Shown here in pieces: positions 9,828 to 20,701 of a stretch of 64,000 bases of DNA. A program made the position numbers and the translations under genes. Positions within the stretch are counted from its first letter, which is position 1; every line of letters begins with the position of its first letter. The notes beneath the pieces were generated by a model. The model had not been told where the DNA came from. It searched no databases and was given only the letters and a program-made list of their open reading frames with translations. The stretch covers positions 248,001-312,000 of the forward strand of contig NZ_JH109153.1 in assembly GCF_000190755.2 (NCBI RefSeq), written 5' to 3'. Origin of the DNA: Methylobacter tundripaludum SV96. GTDB taxonomy: Bacteria; Pseudomonadota; Gammaproteobacteria; Methylococcales; Methylomonadaceae.

Positions 9828-12110
9828 TTAGCCCGCGCCCAACAGTTTCTCGAACTCACCCGCGGCCACCGGTTTCGAAAACAAATAGCCTTGTCCGTAA
9901 TCGCAACCGGCTGCCATCAGTAAATCGCACTGCTCCTGCGTTTCTATGCCTTCTGCGATTACCTTGATGCCCAATTTATGCGCCATCACGATGATCGCTT
10001 CGCACAACGCCAGATCATTGGCATCAGGGCTGAGGTTGCGGGTAAACGACTGGTCAATCTTGAGATAATCGATGTCGAATTTTTTCAGATAGGATAATGA
10101 AGAATAACCTGTGCCGAAATCATCCAGCGATACCTGAATGCCTGCATCTCGAAAAGCCAGCAGTTGGCCGGTAATTAAAGCCCCGGCATCCATCAGCAGT
10201 CCCTCGGTAATTTCAATAACCACGCTTTCCCCAGGCAGGCCGAGTTCCCGTAAATGCTCAAACCAGGCGAGATGTCCATTGTCCTCTTTTTGAAATTGCA
10301 CAGGCGATTTGTTAATACTGATCTGGAACTCGTTATGGTGTTTGGTACGCCATTGAGCCGCCTGTTGCGCCGCCTCGCGAAACACCCATTCACCGATGTC
10401 GATGATCATGCCGGTTGTTTCGGCGACCGGGATAAAATCGGCCGGGCTGATCAAACCGCGGGTCGGATGCTGCCAGCGAATCAGCGCCTCCGCCTTGTGG
10501 ATGAAACCGGTGGTCAATTCCACAATCGGCTGGTAAGCCAGCCAGAACTGGCGCTCAACCAATGCATTACGCAGGTCATTGATCAGCCGCATTCGGGTCA
10601 ACGCGGCTTCCTGCATTGAGATGGTAAAGTAGTGGCGGCAGTTGCGGCCCTGATCCTTTGCGGCATACATGGCCTGATCGGCATTTTTTATCAGCACGTC
10701 GATGTCATCGGTATCTTCAGGATATAAGGTGATACCGATACTGACCGACACATAAGCAATCTCGCCCGCCAGCTCGAACGGTTTGGTCAGCTGACATAGG
10801 ATGTCCTGGGCAAGGCGCTCAATACTGTCTTGCTCTTGTAATTCAGCCAGAATAATAGTGAATTCATCGCCGCCCAGACGTGCGACGGTGTCGGTACTGC
10901 GTACGCAATTGAGCAGGCGTTGCGCCATTTCCTTGAGCAGCAGGTCGCCTTTGCAATGGCCCAGCGTATCGTTAACATCCTTGAAATGATCGAGATCGAG
11001 AAACAGCAATGCCAGCGGTAAGCCCACCCGCCGGGATTTCTTCATTTCCTGCTCCAGCCGCTCGTAAAACAAGTGGCGGTTGGGCAGGCCGGTCAACGAG
11101 TCGAAGTTAGCCTGCTGCCAGATGGTCTGTTCCGCATGTTTCTGGTCGGTAATATCCGAGAACGTCGCGACCCGATGCCGCACCTTGTTTTGGTCGTCGT
11201 AAACAGTGTTAATCGTCAACCATTCAAGGTATATTTCGCCGCTCTTGCGCCGGTTCCATATTTCGCCCTGCCAATGCCCTGTCGTTTCCAGCGCATGCCA
11301 CATGATCTGGTAGAACGCTTCGTTTTGGTGTCCTGACTTGAGCAGCGTTGTCGATTGACCGACGGCCTCCTGCAATGAGTAACCGGTCAGTTCGGTGAAG
11401 GCCGGATTGACGGTGACAATCCGGTTATCGGCATCCGCCACCATGATGGCTTCGCCAATCGCTTGATAAACCAGGTTCGCAAGTTTCAGTTTATCTTCAT
11501 TGCCTTTACGTTCGGTAATATCGATGAGTATCACGCGACAGGTCTGCTCGTCATCATTGGCAATGGCTTCGAACTGTATAATCAGCGTTGGGCTCCGGTC
11601 GGCAGGGAGCAGGGTCAGTTCACAGCTTTGAGCCGTTTTGCCGACAAATACGCCGGACAGGAAATCGTTGAAAACAGGCAAAGAATCAACGCTGATAAAG
11701 CTTGAAAAGCGTTGCTGTTTTAGCTGCGAACGGAATATTCCCAACTGTCTGGCGGCCCTGAGATTGATCTGCTGGATAGCGCCGTCACGCCCCAACGTAA
11801 GATAACCGACCGGCGCCATGTCGTAGAGTTCGGTGTAACGTTCCAGACTCGCTTCCACTTCAGTCTGCGCTGTAAGCAGTTCCTCATTTTGCATTTCCAG
11901 CTCGATCTGGTGAACCCGTAATTCGTGCAGCAGTTTTTTTGCGTCCATTTCAATGCCGGATACGGTTGGCTGTTGCTGGGCAAGCTGTTGATTGGCGCGT
12001 CGGCGCAAGTTGTCGGCATCGGTAAATGGTTTGTTTGTTTTTGTCACACGTTCTCTCTGTACATCGTGAATATCCCAATATTTTTGCAAGGTATTATAGA
12101 CTGATGTCAC
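9828..12110 (-). CDS. PAS-PAS-GGDEF-EAL cyclic-di-GMP protein
   Basis: A 760-residue soluble sensor predicted to make and/or degrade cyclic-di-GMP. In order: a short coiled N-terminus, PAS domain about residues 85-200, PAS/PAC about 205-325, a GGDEF domain with intact GGDEF near residue 410, and an EAL domain with EALIRW near residue 540 and DDFGTGYSS further on. Both catalytic signatures look intact, so net activity cannot be told from sequence. The start at 12110 is GTG; another GTG at 12047, preceded by an AGAGAG stretch, is a reasonable alternative. No membrane segment is seen, so the PAS domains probably sense a cytoplasmic signal. Confidence 0.9.
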   Translation of the reverse strand: MTSVYNTLQKYWDIHDVQRERVTKTNKPFTDADNLRRRANQQLAQQQPTVSGIEMDAKKLLHELRVHQIELEMQNEELLTAQTEVEASLERYTELYDMAPVGYLTLGRDGAIQQINLRAARQLGIFRSQLKQQRFSSFISVDSLPVFNDFLSGVFVGKTAQSCELTLLPADRSPTLIIQFEAIANDDEQTCRVILIDITERKGNEDKLKLANLVYQAIGEAIMVADADNRIVTVNPAFTELTGYSLQEAVGQSTTLLKSGHQNEAFYQIMWHALETTGHWQGEIWNRRKSGEIYLEWLTINTVYDDQNKVRHRVATFSDITDQKHAEQTIWQQANFDSLTGLPNRHLFYERLEQEMKKSRRVGLPLALLFLDLDHFKDVNDTLGHCKGDLLLKEMAQRLLNCVRSTDTVARLGGDEFTIILAELQEQDSIERLAQDILCQLTKPFELAGEIAYVSVSIGITLYPEDTDDIDVLIKNADQAMYAAKDQGRNCRHYFTISMQEAALTRMRLINDLRNALVERQFWLAYQPIVELTTGFIHKAEALIRWQHPTRGLISPADFIPVAETTGMIIDIGEWVFREAAQQAAQWRTKHHNEFQISINKSPVQFQKEDNGHLAWFEHLRELGLPGESVVIEITEGLLMDAGALITGQLLAFRDAGIQVSLDDFGTGYSSLSYLKKFDIDYLKIDQSFTRNLSPDANDLALCEAIIVMAHKLGIKVIAEGIETQEQCDLLMAAGCDYGQGYLFSKPVAAGEFEKLLGAG

Positions 12111-12478
12111 TCACGCTAAGGAGTTTTTAGCACCAAGAAAACGAAAGCGCGTAGCTAGGGTTAGTTCGTAGTTCGTAGTTCGTAGTTCGTAGTTCGTAGG
12201 TCGTAGGTCGTAGGTCGTAGGTCGTAGGTCGTAGGTCGTAGGTCGGGTTAGCGATAGCGTAACCCGACATTTTGCGAGTGTGTGTCGGGTTACGGCTAGC
12301 GCCTAACCCGACCTACGCTTCTGGAGCAAAACAGACTTTTCTCGTTCCTACGCGCCGCGTGGGAATGCAGTCAAGGCGCGCTGCGCCGCGAGTCACGGTT
12401 AAATACAGGCCGGGCAAATCGGGACGCGGCGCGTCCTGCAATGCATTCCCACGCAGCGCGTGGGAACGAGGAAAACTA
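12111..12478. other. Repeat-filled intergenic region
   Basis: This gap holds no gene. It contains the heptamer tandem array (12164-12240), an inverted GGGTTA...TAACCC repeat (about 12242-12315) and two copies of the REP-like TTCCCACGCGGCGCGTGGGAA palindrome (about 12345-12475). The last copy abuts the stop codon of the CheB/CheR gene. Confidence 0.7.
12164..12240. repeat. Heptamer tandem array, 11 units
   Basis: Five perfect copies of GTTCGTA (12164-12198) run straight into six perfect copies of GGTCGTA (12199-12240). The two unit types differ at one position and are fully segregated, which suggests recent expansion by slippage from two founder units. Confidence 0.95.
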
Positions 12479-15409
12479 CTACAAATAAATGCCGTGCGTG
12501 GAATTATTATTCGCCTCCGGATTCCCCTGCCCCACCGAGCCGGTTTTCCGCTTATGGTGAGTAATGACCGTGCGGATAGCGACATACTGATAAGGTTTGC
12601 CTTTCGCGTTTAAAAAAGGAACGATGGTGGTGTCTACCCAATAAAGCGAACCGTCTTTGGCGCGGTTACGGATTTCCCCCTTCCAGACATGTCCGTGTCC
12701 AATGGTTCTCCACAGGTTATGCATGAACTCTTTGGAGTGATAGCCCGAATTGATAATACGGTGATCCTGTCCGAGCAGTTCTTCGCGCGAATACTTGGAG
12801 ATGGCGCAGAACTTGTCATTCACATAGGTCATCTCACCTTTCCGGTCGGTAATCGCTACAATCGCGTGTTCATTCAGCGCCAGCTCAAGATTTTTGGCGA
12901 GACTGATATCGACAAAGGTAATCACCACGCCGTCTATTACATTATCCATGGTGCGATAAGGCATGATGCGCACATCAAACCAGCGACTGTCATGAGTCTG
13001 GATTTGCTTATCCGAAACCACCAGTGTGCGCAGCACTTCTGTTGCGTCCTGCTGTAACAGTGGATAGTCCAAATCGGTCGTAATGTCGGATAACGGCCGC
13101 CCCTCGTCTTGCGGCAACAGTCTGAAGATCTGCGAGGTATGGGCGGTAAAGCGCCGCAGATGCAATTTGTTGTTGAGAAACACCGTAGCAATTTCGGTAC
13201 TGTTAAGCAGGTTCTTCATGTCGTTGTTGACCCACTGCAGCGCATCCAGCTTGGCTTGCAGCTCCGCGTTCACGGTCAGCATTTCCTCGTTCACCGACTG
13301 CATTTCTTCCTTGGAAATGAGCATTTCCTGATTTGCGAACTGGCTCTCTTCATGACTGGATTTGAGCGCTTCCTGCAAAAACTGTATTTCATTGCGCAAG
13401 GTCTGTATTTCCATCTGGGCCTGTTGCAGCGCTTCGGGCTGACGGAGCTTGGCAATGCGCTTGCGAGTATGCGCCGTCGCGACGTCGGTAAATACGATGA
13501 TGACCTTGCCGCGCAATGCCTGCACCTGCTCGATCGCTTGCACGGTCACATTGACCGTATGCGTACCGCTTTCGCCTGTTATCTGTAGGCCTTCCAGGCG
13601 TACTGCCGTTAATTGCTGCAACGCCAGGCGGATCGAACCCGTTAGCGCCTGACGCAAGCCCTCGCGCGCCATTGCATGGACGTTCAGGTTGGCTTTACCG
13701 GCAGAAGGTTCCAGATACTTGCCGGTGTGACCGCTAAAATAAAGGATGTCGCCTTCGGCGTTGACCAGCACCGCTGCCGGGGCGTAATGCGCGAGCAGTA
13801 GGTGATCCATCAGTTGTTGCAGATTAACGGGCAAGCTGCCGTCATCGACGGCCTGACGGGTGGCGGGCGCAGCGGTAAAATATTTATTTGGAAAGTTCAC
13901 TTCAGGTTTCGGCAATGGATTGTCAATGCGCCGGTAGAGCCGCACCTTGGCCTTGACCGGCGTAAACAGATAGCCGAAATTGCCGGTGCTTTCGGCAGAT
14001 CCCAGCAACAACATGCCATGCGGGTTTAGCGCATAGTGAAACAGCGGCAACAGTTTTTCCTGCAAATCGACGGAAAAATAAATGAGCAGGTTACGACAAC
14101 TTATTACATCCAGCCGGGTAAACGGCGGATCATTGATGATATTCTGCTGCGCAAAAATGATCTTTTCGCAGATTTCATTTTTTATCCGGTAACCGTTGTT
14201 TTCGGCGTAAAAGTAACGAGCCAGACGCTCCGGCGAAACATCGGCGACGCTATGGGCCGTATAAAATCCCTGGCGTGCATGAGCTATCGCATCCGCATCG
14301 AGGTCGGTAGCAAAAATCTGCAGCGGATAGTGTGCGTCGGGCTTGGCCTGTTCGATCGCTTCAATGAAAATGATGGCCAGCGTATAAGCTTCCTCGCCGG
14401 TAGAGCAAGCGGGCACCCACACTCTGATTGTCTTGCCGTCCGGGTAGTTTGCTATCAGCGCGGGTATCGCGTCGGTCTTTAAAGCGTCCCATACCGCCGG
14501 ATTGCGAAAAAAGCCGGTAACGCCAATCAGCAATTCCTTGAACAATAAATCCTGCTCCTGCGGGTTTTCGCGCAGATAACGGACATAAGTGGCGATATTA
14601 TCGAGCTGATGCAGTTCCATGCGTCGTTCAATACGGCGGTACATCGTACTTTTCTTGTATAGCGAAAAATCATTGCCGGTCCGGACGCGCAGCAGCACGG
14701 CAATTTTTTCCAAAGCGCTCAGGGAGCTACCTTCCAATAGCTGCCCTGAATTGGCCAAAGCATCCCTGTAGGGATGCTGGAGATAATTGATGATGTGCGC
14801 AGGCAGTTCTGCCGCGGGGCCTATAACATCGGCTAACCCTGCCTCAATAACGCTACGCGGCATACTGTCGTATTTGGCTTCGACGGGGTCCTGCACCAGC
14901 ACCAGACCGGATTTTTCCTTGATGGCGCGCAGGCCCAACGTACCATCCGAACCCATGCCCGAAAGCAGGATGCCGATGCTTTGATCGCGCCGATCTTCGG
15001 CAAGGCTACAGAAAAAAGCATCAATCGGCAGGCGTAATCCGCGCGGTGCAATCGGGTCGAGCAGGTAAAGCGTGCCGTGCAGGATGGACAGCTCTTTATT
15101 CGGAGGATTTATATAAACGCAATCCGGCTTTATTTTCATGCGATTTTGGGCTTCTAATACCGTCATCGCCGTGGTGCGTTGCAGCAATTCGGCCATCATG
15201 CCTTTGTGGTTGGGATCGAGATGCTGAACGACGACGAAAGCGACACCCATGCTATCAGGCACATGACTGAAAAATTGTTCGAGCGCATCAAGCCCACCGG
15301 CCGAGGCTCCGATACCTATAATCGGCAGTAGCCTGTCCACGCCGAGGTAAGCAGAATCAGTCGAGGTATCCAGAGAGAATGGGCCGTGGACGGCGGTTGA
15401 TTTATCCAT
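12479..15409 (-). CDS. CheB/CheR hybrid with PAS domains
   Basis: A 976-residue fusion of chemotaxis methylesterase and methyltransferase. The CheB-like part (about 30-215) has the Ser site in [12 protein letters not shown], a His in HLDPNHKG and an Asp in GMGSDGT. The CheR-like part (about 225-490) has [11 protein letters not shown] for S-adenosylmethionine binding. A long coiled coil with [12 protein letters not shown] follows near 680-720, then two PAS domains. No receiver domain is present. In other bacteria such fusions feed two-component signalling and not flagellar chemotaxis. An AGGAACC ribosome site precedes the ATG. The last residues run into a REP palindrome, so the C-terminus may be slightly altered. 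Confidence 0.9.
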   Translation of the reverse strand: MDKSTAVHGPFSLDTSTDSAYLGVDRLLPIIGIGASAGGLDALEQFFSHVPDSMGVAFVVVQHLDPNHKGMMAELLQRTTAMTVLEAQNRMKIKPDCVYINPPNKELSILHGTLYLLDPIAPRGLRLPIDAFFCSLAEDRRDQSIGILLSGMGSDGTLGLRAIKEKSGLVLVQDPVEAKYDSMPRSVIEAGLADVIGPAAELPAHIINYLQHPYRDALANSGQLLEGSSLSALEKIAVLLRVRTGNDFSLYKKSTMYRRIERRMELHQLDNIATYVRYLRENPQEQDLLFKELLIGVTGFFRNPAVWDALKTDAIPALIANYPDGKTIRVWVPACSTGEEAYTLAIIFIEAIEQAKPDAHYPLQIFATDLDADAIAHARQGFYTAHSVADVSPERLARYFYAENNGYRIKNEICEKIIFAQQNIINDPPFTRLDVISCRNLLIYFSVDLQEKLLPLFHYALNPHGMLLLGSAESTGNFGYLFTPVKAKVRLYRRIDNPLPKPEVNFPNKYFTAAPATRQAVDDGSLPVNLQQLMDHLLLAHYAPAAVLVNAEGDILYFSGHTGKYLEPSAGKANLNVHAMAREGLRQALTGSIRLALQQLTAVRLEGLQITGESGTHTVNVTVQAIEQVQALRGKVIIVFTDVATAHTRKRIAKLRQPEALQQAQMEIQTLRNEIQFLQEALKSSHEESQFANQEMLISKEEMQSVNEEMLTVNAELQAKLDALQWVNNDMKNLLNSTEIATVFLNNKLHLRRFTAHTSQIFRLLPQDEGRPLSDITTDLDYPLLQQDATEVLRTLVVSDKQIQTHDSRWFDVRIMPYRTMDNVIDGVVITFVDISLAKNLELALNEHAIVAITDRKGEMTYVNDKFCAISKYSREELLGQDHRIINSGYHSKEFMHNLWRTIGHGHVWKGEIRNRAKDGSLYWVDTTIVPFLNAKGKPYQYVAIRTVITHHKRKTGSVGQGNPEANNNSTHGIYL

Positions 15410-15649
15410 GCAAGGTTCCTGCTATCTTTATGGTTGTATGGCTGCTTATGCTTTTTTGCTTGTCAAAACTCTGTTTTTTAGATCGCCTCTCCCTGACCGG
15501 AGAAAAGAGACGATGCCTTGCTGATGTGCAACGGATGTCTATTTTACACCGCCCTTTCTGAAGCTGTTTAAAAACAGGCGAATTCAAGATTGCGATCGTT
15601 TCATCATTCAATCTGCATAGATAAAGTACGCAACAGCGTATCAGCCTGA

Positions 15650-16438
15650 TTATTTTTCTTCCTGCAGCCAATTGATTTCTTTCGCGGTTTGTTCGCCAAT
15701 AACACATTCGTCCAAACTGGCCGCCATGCGCATACCGGTTTCCGACAGGGGAATGCGGCCAACCATGATTTCAGCCTTGGTTTGCGGATAAAGGGGCGAC
15801 TGCTCCGGGTCGGCATAGCCTGTTGGGAACAGGGCGCGGTTATCGGCAGCGTACTTGTCTGTTGCCCCGACCGTGTGCAGCAATTCGTGGGCAATGACAA
15901 TGTTGTTTTGCTGATCCTGGTCGATAGAGGCAAAAGCATGGATCACGGCTGCCAAGTCTTTGTCGAGTCCTAGTGAATGTTGCAGGCTTCTGCCTTCGAC
16001 GGCTGTATGGTAAAGCACAAAAACACGGATACGGCGCATATCTGAATCCGAATCGGGCGTGTTTTTATAAGTCCAATAGCGGAACTTAAGCCCCCACCAG
16101 ATAATTGAAGCATACCCCGAACCGGGTAGCGGCGCTTCGGGCGGTTGTACTGTCAACACGGGTCCCATCTGTATTTGGGTGGGCTGCCGGGTAATGAGCT
16201 TATATTTTTCGCTCTGCTGCCGCATAAACCGATCAACCGGCTCAAAAACGCCCGCGTCCAGTTCATTGATATATTCATTGACGACCGGGCTATTGTTATC
16301 GCCATTGATGCGGTAAATCACCACGCTTAAAGGTTCTGTCCACGATCTGGATTTTAGTTTTTGGTTTTTTGCATAAAACGCCACGACTACAAATACGGCC
16401 AATAAAATCAGGATGCGGATAATTTTGAATAGGGTCAT
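15650..16438 (-). CDS. Membrane-anchored protein with HExxH motif
   Basis: A 262-residue protein of unrecognised family. Residues 5-22 form one N-terminal membrane anchor, so the body is probably periplasmic. The motif AHELLHTVGATDKY has the HExxH pattern of zinc metallopeptidases (H184, E185, H188), with an acidic residue a few positions on. This suggests, but does not prove, peptidase activity; the rest of the protein matches no family I know. It lies alone between repeat-rich gaps. Confidence 0.7.
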   Translation of the reverse strand: MTLFKIIRILILLAVFVVVAFYAKNQKLKSRSWTEPLSVVIYRINGDNNSPVVNEYINELDAGVFEPVDRFMRQQSEKYKLITRQPTQIQMGPVLTVQPPEAPLPGSGYASIIWWGLKFRYWTYKNTPDSDSDMRRIRVFVLYHTAVEGRSLQHSLGLDKDLAAVIHAFASIDQDQQNNIVIAHELLHTVGATDKYAADNRALFPTGYADPEQSPLYPQTKAEIMVGRIPLSETGMRMAASLDECVIGEQTAKEINWLQEEK

Positions 16439-16591
16439 GGTTAATACACCATAGAGGAAATAGGGGATGCGTTTAAAGGATGCTGCATTTATTTATGGAT
16501 TCAGGATTTCAATAGTTTCGCTGAGCCGGAAAAAGCCATTACCCCTCATTCCCACGCGCGGCGTCACTGCCATTAAGTTACAAATACGCTA

Positions 16592-16692
16592 GTTCCCAAG
16601 CTCCAGCTTGGGAACCCAGATAACGAAGCTCCAGCTTCCCGCACCGAAGCTCCAGCTTCCCGCACCGAATTCCCAAGCCGGAGCTTGGGAAC
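16592..16692. repeat. AAGCTCCAGCTT palindrome block
   Basis: Four variants of the same palindrome seen at 9667-9769, in tandem, ending 27 bp from the topB stop codon. The 279-bp gap from 16439 also holds a partial REP-like copy near 16548. Confidence 0.8.
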
Positions 16693-16718
16693 TAGCCTCC
16701 CACGGAAAATCATTTTTA

Positions 16719-19088
16719 TTAACTCCCTGAGAAATCCATTTCAACTTTACCATCGACCAGTTTCAGGTTGGCGTCAAACTCTGTACCTTTAGCTGATTTA
16801 AAGCCTTTTAACATCCCCGTCTCCCCTTTGCTTAGTATTTTTTTAGCCATCGCCGCGGTGATTTTTTTATGCGCGACGGTTTTCCAGATCGCCATTTTGC
16901 AACCGTTGCGCCATTCGCTACAGCTGTAGGCTTTTACGGTTTCAATGATTTTGCCGTTACATAATGGGCAATCGGCAATGGCCTCTTTTACTACAGATCG
17001 CTTTCCCGACTCGGCTTTAACATAGCCTGTTTCGCCCAATTTATTGAGGGTCAGTTGAGCATTGAATACCTCATCGTCCAACTTGACCGCGTAACTGTGC
17101 AGGGTTCGGCTGTTTTGCAGTAATTGACAGGCCATGTCCATGGTGACCGGTACCCCATACATTTCCTTCCATAACACAAATTGGCAACCGGCTTTCCAGT
17201 CGCTGCACCCGTAGCCTTTTCTGCCTTCGATAACGGGTTTTTGGCACAACGGGCAGTCGCCCAAGCGGCTTTGGTCATAAAGCGGCCGGTCCGATTCGTC
17301 TTTTATTTTCTGGGTAAAGCGGACGATTTCGGTCATGAACTGATCGGCATCGTAAGCGTTGTGTTCTATTTTTTTGAGCTTGGCTTCCCACTCGCCGGTC
17401 ATGGCCGCAGACTTAAGCCTGTCGTCGGCGATGATGGAAATAAGATGCCGTCCCGATTCGGTGCTGATCAGGGTCTTTTTTTGCCGCTGGATGTAGTTTC
17501 GCCTGATTAACACCTCGATAATCGAGGCGCGGGTTGCCGGTGTGCCGAGCCCCTTTTCTTTTAGCGCTTCCTTGAGTTGTTCGTCGTCGCAGGTTTTGCC
17601 GGCCGATTCCATGATGCTCAGCAAGCTCGCTTCGTTATACGGCTTGGGCGGCGTGGTTTTGCCCTGATTTATCGACGGCTGATGCGGGCCGGTTTCGCCT
17701 TTTACAAAGTTGGGCAGGATTTTTGACTCTTTATCGGACGTCTTTGACGCATCATTTTTATACAAGACCTGCCAGCCGGGCGATTCGATAATGGTGCCGG
17801 TGGTTTTGAATTTTACGGTGGAAGATTCACCTTTTAGAACCCCCTCTCCCGATGGGAGAGGGGGACAAACCTCACCCAGAACCGTGGTAATTTGCTTGAT
17901 ACAGGGCGGATAAAAAGCCGCAATAAAGCGCTGGACTATCGCTTCGTAAACCTTGGCTTCGTTACCCGACAGCGAACCCGGCAATGCGGTCGTGGGGATA
18001 ATGGCATGGTGATCGGTGACTTTGGCGTCATTAAATATACGGCTGCCCAGCGTCAGTTTATCGAGATCAATCGGCTCAATCTGCTGCTCGAATCCGGATC
18101 GTAATTTCACCAACAAAGGCTTCATGCCCGGCTTCATATCGTTGGTTAAACAACGGCTGTCGGTACGCGGATAAGTGACGTGTTTTTTCTCGTATAACTG
18201 CTGGGCAGCGCTTAAGGTTTGATCAGCAGTCAGGCCGTAGCGAATGCTCATGTCTTTTTGCAGATCGGTCAAATCGTACAATAACGGCGGGCTGAGCGTT
18301 TCCTTCTTGCCCTTGACCTCGGTAATCCGGAAATCCCGATCCGAGATTTGGCTTAACCGGACTTCCGCACCGGCTTTGTGGTCGAAGCGCCCGTCGGCAT
18401 ATTGAAAATCGGCGTCCCGGTACAAGGTATGCAATTCCCAGAAATCCTTGGGTATGAAACCGGCGATGTCCGAATCTTTTTGCACGATCAGCGCCAGCAC
18501 CGGCGTTTGCACCCGGCCTATCGTCCATAAGCCGCCCTGCCGGCCGAACTTGAGGGTGTACAGCCGGGTGGCATTCAAGCCGACGATCCAGTCCGATTCG
18601 CTACGGCATTTGGCCGCGCGATAAAGTCCGTCATAAGCGTGGCCTTCCTGCAACGTTGCAAAACCTTTGCGTATCGCATCGTCGGTTAAGGAGCTGATCC
18701 ACAGGCGTTTAAACGGTTTTTGCAGGCACTCCGCCCAGGACAGAATATACCTGAAAATCAACTCCCCTTCCCTTCCGGCATCGGTCGCGCAGATGATTTC
18801 GTCGGCTGCCTTGAACAAGTGTTTGATGGTGTTCAGCTGTTTTTGAGCTGAGGCATCGCCCCTGGCTTTTAAGCCGAATTGTTCAGGAATGATCGGCAGG
18901 GATTCCAATGACCAGCGTTTCCAGGCGGGGTTATATTCATCCGGTTCTTTCAGTTCGACCAGATGGCCGAACGCCCAGGTAATTTGGTAGCCGTTGCCCT
19001 CAAAATAACCGTCGCGCTTGTTGCTGATACTCAGGCATTTGGCTATGTCGCGGGCGACTGAGGGTTTTTCGGTCAGGATGACTTTCAT
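16719..19088 (-). CDS. topB: DNA topoisomerase III
   Basis: A 789-residue type IA topoisomerase that resolves catenated and recombining DNA in the cytoplasm. The TOPRIM domain has DAGREGEL near residue 104; the catalytic tyrosine is in YPRTDSRCL near residue 310. The C-terminus has two Cys-rich repeats of the type CPLC...CS...GC. Between the core and the next block the reading frame runs through a perfect palindrome (17840-17864), adding about 15-19 residues (CPPLPSGEGVLKGE) not expected in the family. The gene starts with ATG at 19088. Confidence 0.93.
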   Translation of the reverse strand: MKVILTEKPSVARDIAKCLSISNKRDGYFEGNGYQITWAFGHLVELKEPDEYNPAWKRWSLESLPIIPEQFGLKARGDASAQKQLNTIKHLFKAADEIICATDAGREGELIFRYILSWAECLQKPFKRLWISSLTDDAIRKGFATLQEGHAYDGLYRAAKCRSESDWIVGLNATRLYTLKFGRQGGLWTIGRVQTPVLALIVQKDSDIAGFIPKDFWELHTLYRDADFQYADGRFDHKAGAEVRLSQISDRDFRITEVKGKKETLSPPLLYDLTDLQKDMSIRYGLTADQTLSAAQQLYEKKHVTYPRTDSRCLTNDMKPGMKPLLVKLRSGFEQQIEPIDLDKLTLGSRIFNDAKVTDHHAIIPTTALPGSLSGNEAKVYEAIVQRFIAAFYPPCIKQITTVLGEVCPPLPSGEGVLKGESSTVKFKTTGTIIESPGWQVLYKNDASKTSDKESKILPNFVKGETGPHQPSINQGKTTPPKPYNEASLLSIMESAGKTCDDEQLKEALKEKGLGTPATRASIIEVLIRRNYIQRQKKTLISTESGRHLISIIADDRLKSAAMTGEWEAKLKKIEHNAYDADQFMTEIVRFTQKIKDESDRPLYDQSRLGDCPLCQKPVIEGRKGYGCSDWKAGCQFVLWKEMYGVPVTMDMACQLLQNSRTLHSYAVKLDDEVFNAQLTLNKLGETGYVKAESGKRSVVKEAIADCPLCNGKIIETVKAYSCSEWRNGCKMAIWKTVAHKKITAAMAKKILSKGETGMLKGFKSAKGTEFDANLKLVDGKVEMDFSGS
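17823..17880. repeat. Palindromic repeat inserted in frame in topB
   Basis: Perfect 11-bp arms (CCCCCTCTCCC at 17840-17850 and its complement at 17854-17864) with a 3-bp loop, inside the topB reading frame. It is read as PPLPSGEG. The frame is kept on both sides. Exact limits are estimated. Confidence 0.7.
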
Positions 19089-19116
19089 GATGTTGGAATG
19101 ATATTTAAAAAATTAT

Positions 19117-19160
19117 CACCACGAAGACACGAAGTTTTATTTCTTCGTGTCTTCGTGGTG
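19117..19160. terminator. 18-bp perfect hairpin between ppnN and topB
   Basis: CACCACGAAGACACGAAG (19117-19134) pairs perfectly with 19143-19160 around an 8-nt T-rich loop. It could end ppnN transcription or protect the topB leader. No clear T run follows on either strand, so it may equally be a dispersed repeat. Confidence 0.5.
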
Positions 19161-19197
19161 AATAAACACTCTTTAGTCGCCTATAGTCAAAGACTCG

Positions 19198-20571
19198 TTA
19201 CTTGATAATCTTGTAACACGGCAAATATTTCTTGCCCGGCAATTTCATCCGGTGTTGCTCAACAAATGAGGCCAACAGGGAATCCATCAGCGCCATGATG
19301 TCCTCATCGCCGCGAATTTCGAAATGACCGTATTGTTCGATCGCGCGTATACCTTCGTCTTTTACGTTACCCGCCACGATGCCGGAAAACACGCGGCGCA
19401 GGTTGGCGGCGAGCTGGTGATTTTCCTGGTCTTTATGCAAGGCCAGATTTCTCATGTTTTCATGGGTCGGTATAAACGGCTGTTGAAACACATGGTCGAT
19501 CTTAAGCTGCCAGTTGAAATAGTAGGCATCGCCCTTTTCTTTGCGAAATTGCCGCACCTGCTGGATGCCCGCCAGCATTTCTTGAGCGACCAGCACCGGA
19601 TTATCGATAATGATTTGGTATCGCTGCTGCGCGGATTTACCCAGGGTGCCGGCAATAAACCGGTCGATTTCCTTGAAGTAATCTTCCGAACTGTCAGGCC
19701 CGGAAAATATCAGCGGAAACGGCATGTCTTTATTTTCAGGATGCAGCAGGATACCCAGTATATAAAGGATTTCCTCCGCCGTACCCGCACCGCCGGGAAA
19801 CACCACAATGCCATGCCCGGTACGGACAAAGGCTTCCAGGCGTTTTTCAATATCCGGCAGGATCACCAGGTCGTTGACGATCGGATTCGGTGATTCGGCG
19901 GCAATAATGCCGGGTTCGGTTATCCCCAAATACTGGCCGTTTTTTATCCGCTGCTTGGAGTGACCGATGGTTGCTCCTTTCATCGGACCTTTCATCGCGC
20001 CCGGACCACAACCGGTGCAAATATCCAAACCGCGCAGCCCCATCTCGTGACCGACCGTCTTGGTGTAATCGTATTCCTTCCGGCTGATTGAATGCCCGCC
20101 CCAACACACCACCATTTTTGGCGTGGTCATCGGCCGCAGAATTTTGGCGTTGCGCAAGATGTGGAACACGGCGTTACTGATGCCGTCCGAGGTGTTCAGA
20201 TCAAACATCGGATTATTATTGATCTCGTCGCTGACGTAGATAATGTCGCGCAGCACCGCAAACAAATGCTCGTTGATGCCTTTGATCATTTTGCCGTCGA
20301 CAAAGGCATGGGCCGGGGCGGACTTGACGTCCAGCTTAATACCGCGCTGCTCCTGGACTACGCGTATCTCAAAATCGGGATAGCGTTCCAGCAATTCCTT
20401 GCCGTCATCCATGCCGCTGCCGCAATTCAATACCGCAAGCGAGCAATTGCGAAACAGCCGGTACAATCCGCCCTGACTGGTATCGAGCAACTTGGTTACT
20501 TCGGCTTTGGACAGCACATCCAGACGGCCTTCGGGGGTGATGCGTGCGTCAACGACTTGATGGTGTTTCAT
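19198..20571 (-). CDS. ppnN: Nucleotide 5'-monophosphate nucleosidase PpnN (LOG family)
   Basis: A 457-residue cytoplasmic enzyme of the PpnN/YgdH type, which cleaves purine and pyrimidine monophosphates to base and ribose 5-phosphate. The LOG signature PGGAGTAEE lies near residue 255, and the N-terminal segment (LYRLFRNCSLAVLNCGS) is characteristic of the long proteobacterial form. I place the start at 20571, where AGGAAT precedes ATG and the protein begins like its relatives, in preference to an upstream ATG at 20631. Confidence 0.92.
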   Translation of the reverse strand: MKHHQVVDARITPEGRLDVLSKAEVTKLLDTSQGGLYRLFRNCSLAVLNCGSGMDDGKELLERYPDFEIRVVQEQRGIKLDVKSAPAHAFVDGKMIKGINEHLFAVLRDIIYVSDEINNNPMFDLNTSDGISNAVFHILRNAKILRPMTTPKMVVCWGGHSISRKEYDYTKTVGHEMGLRGLDICTGCGPGAMKGPMKGATIGHSKQRIKNGQYLGITEPGIIAAESPNPIVNDLVILPDIEKRLEAFVRTGHGIVVFPGGAGTAEEILYILGILLHPENKDMPFPLIFSGPDSSEDYFKEIDRFIAGTLGKSAQQRYQIIIDNPVLVAQEMLAGIQQVRQFRKEKGDAYYFNWQLKIDHVFQQPFIPTHENMRNLALHKDQENHQLAANLRRVFSGIVAGNVKDEGIRAIEQYGHFEIRGDEDIMALMDSLLASFVEQHRMKLPGKKYLPCYKIIK

Positions 20572-20701
20572 GATATTCCTTTTAATTATGTCAGCGTGAT
20601 TACCGGCTGTATTTAGCGGTAAACACAGCATGTCGATTCATTCGGCATTCAGCGATCTACAGATATTATTTAGCCTGGGTTAACTATCATGGGCTATAAA
20701 A

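Noticed and set aside
12164-12240. Possible CRISPR array
   Set aside because: The units are 7 bp with no spacers, so it is a simple tandem repeat.
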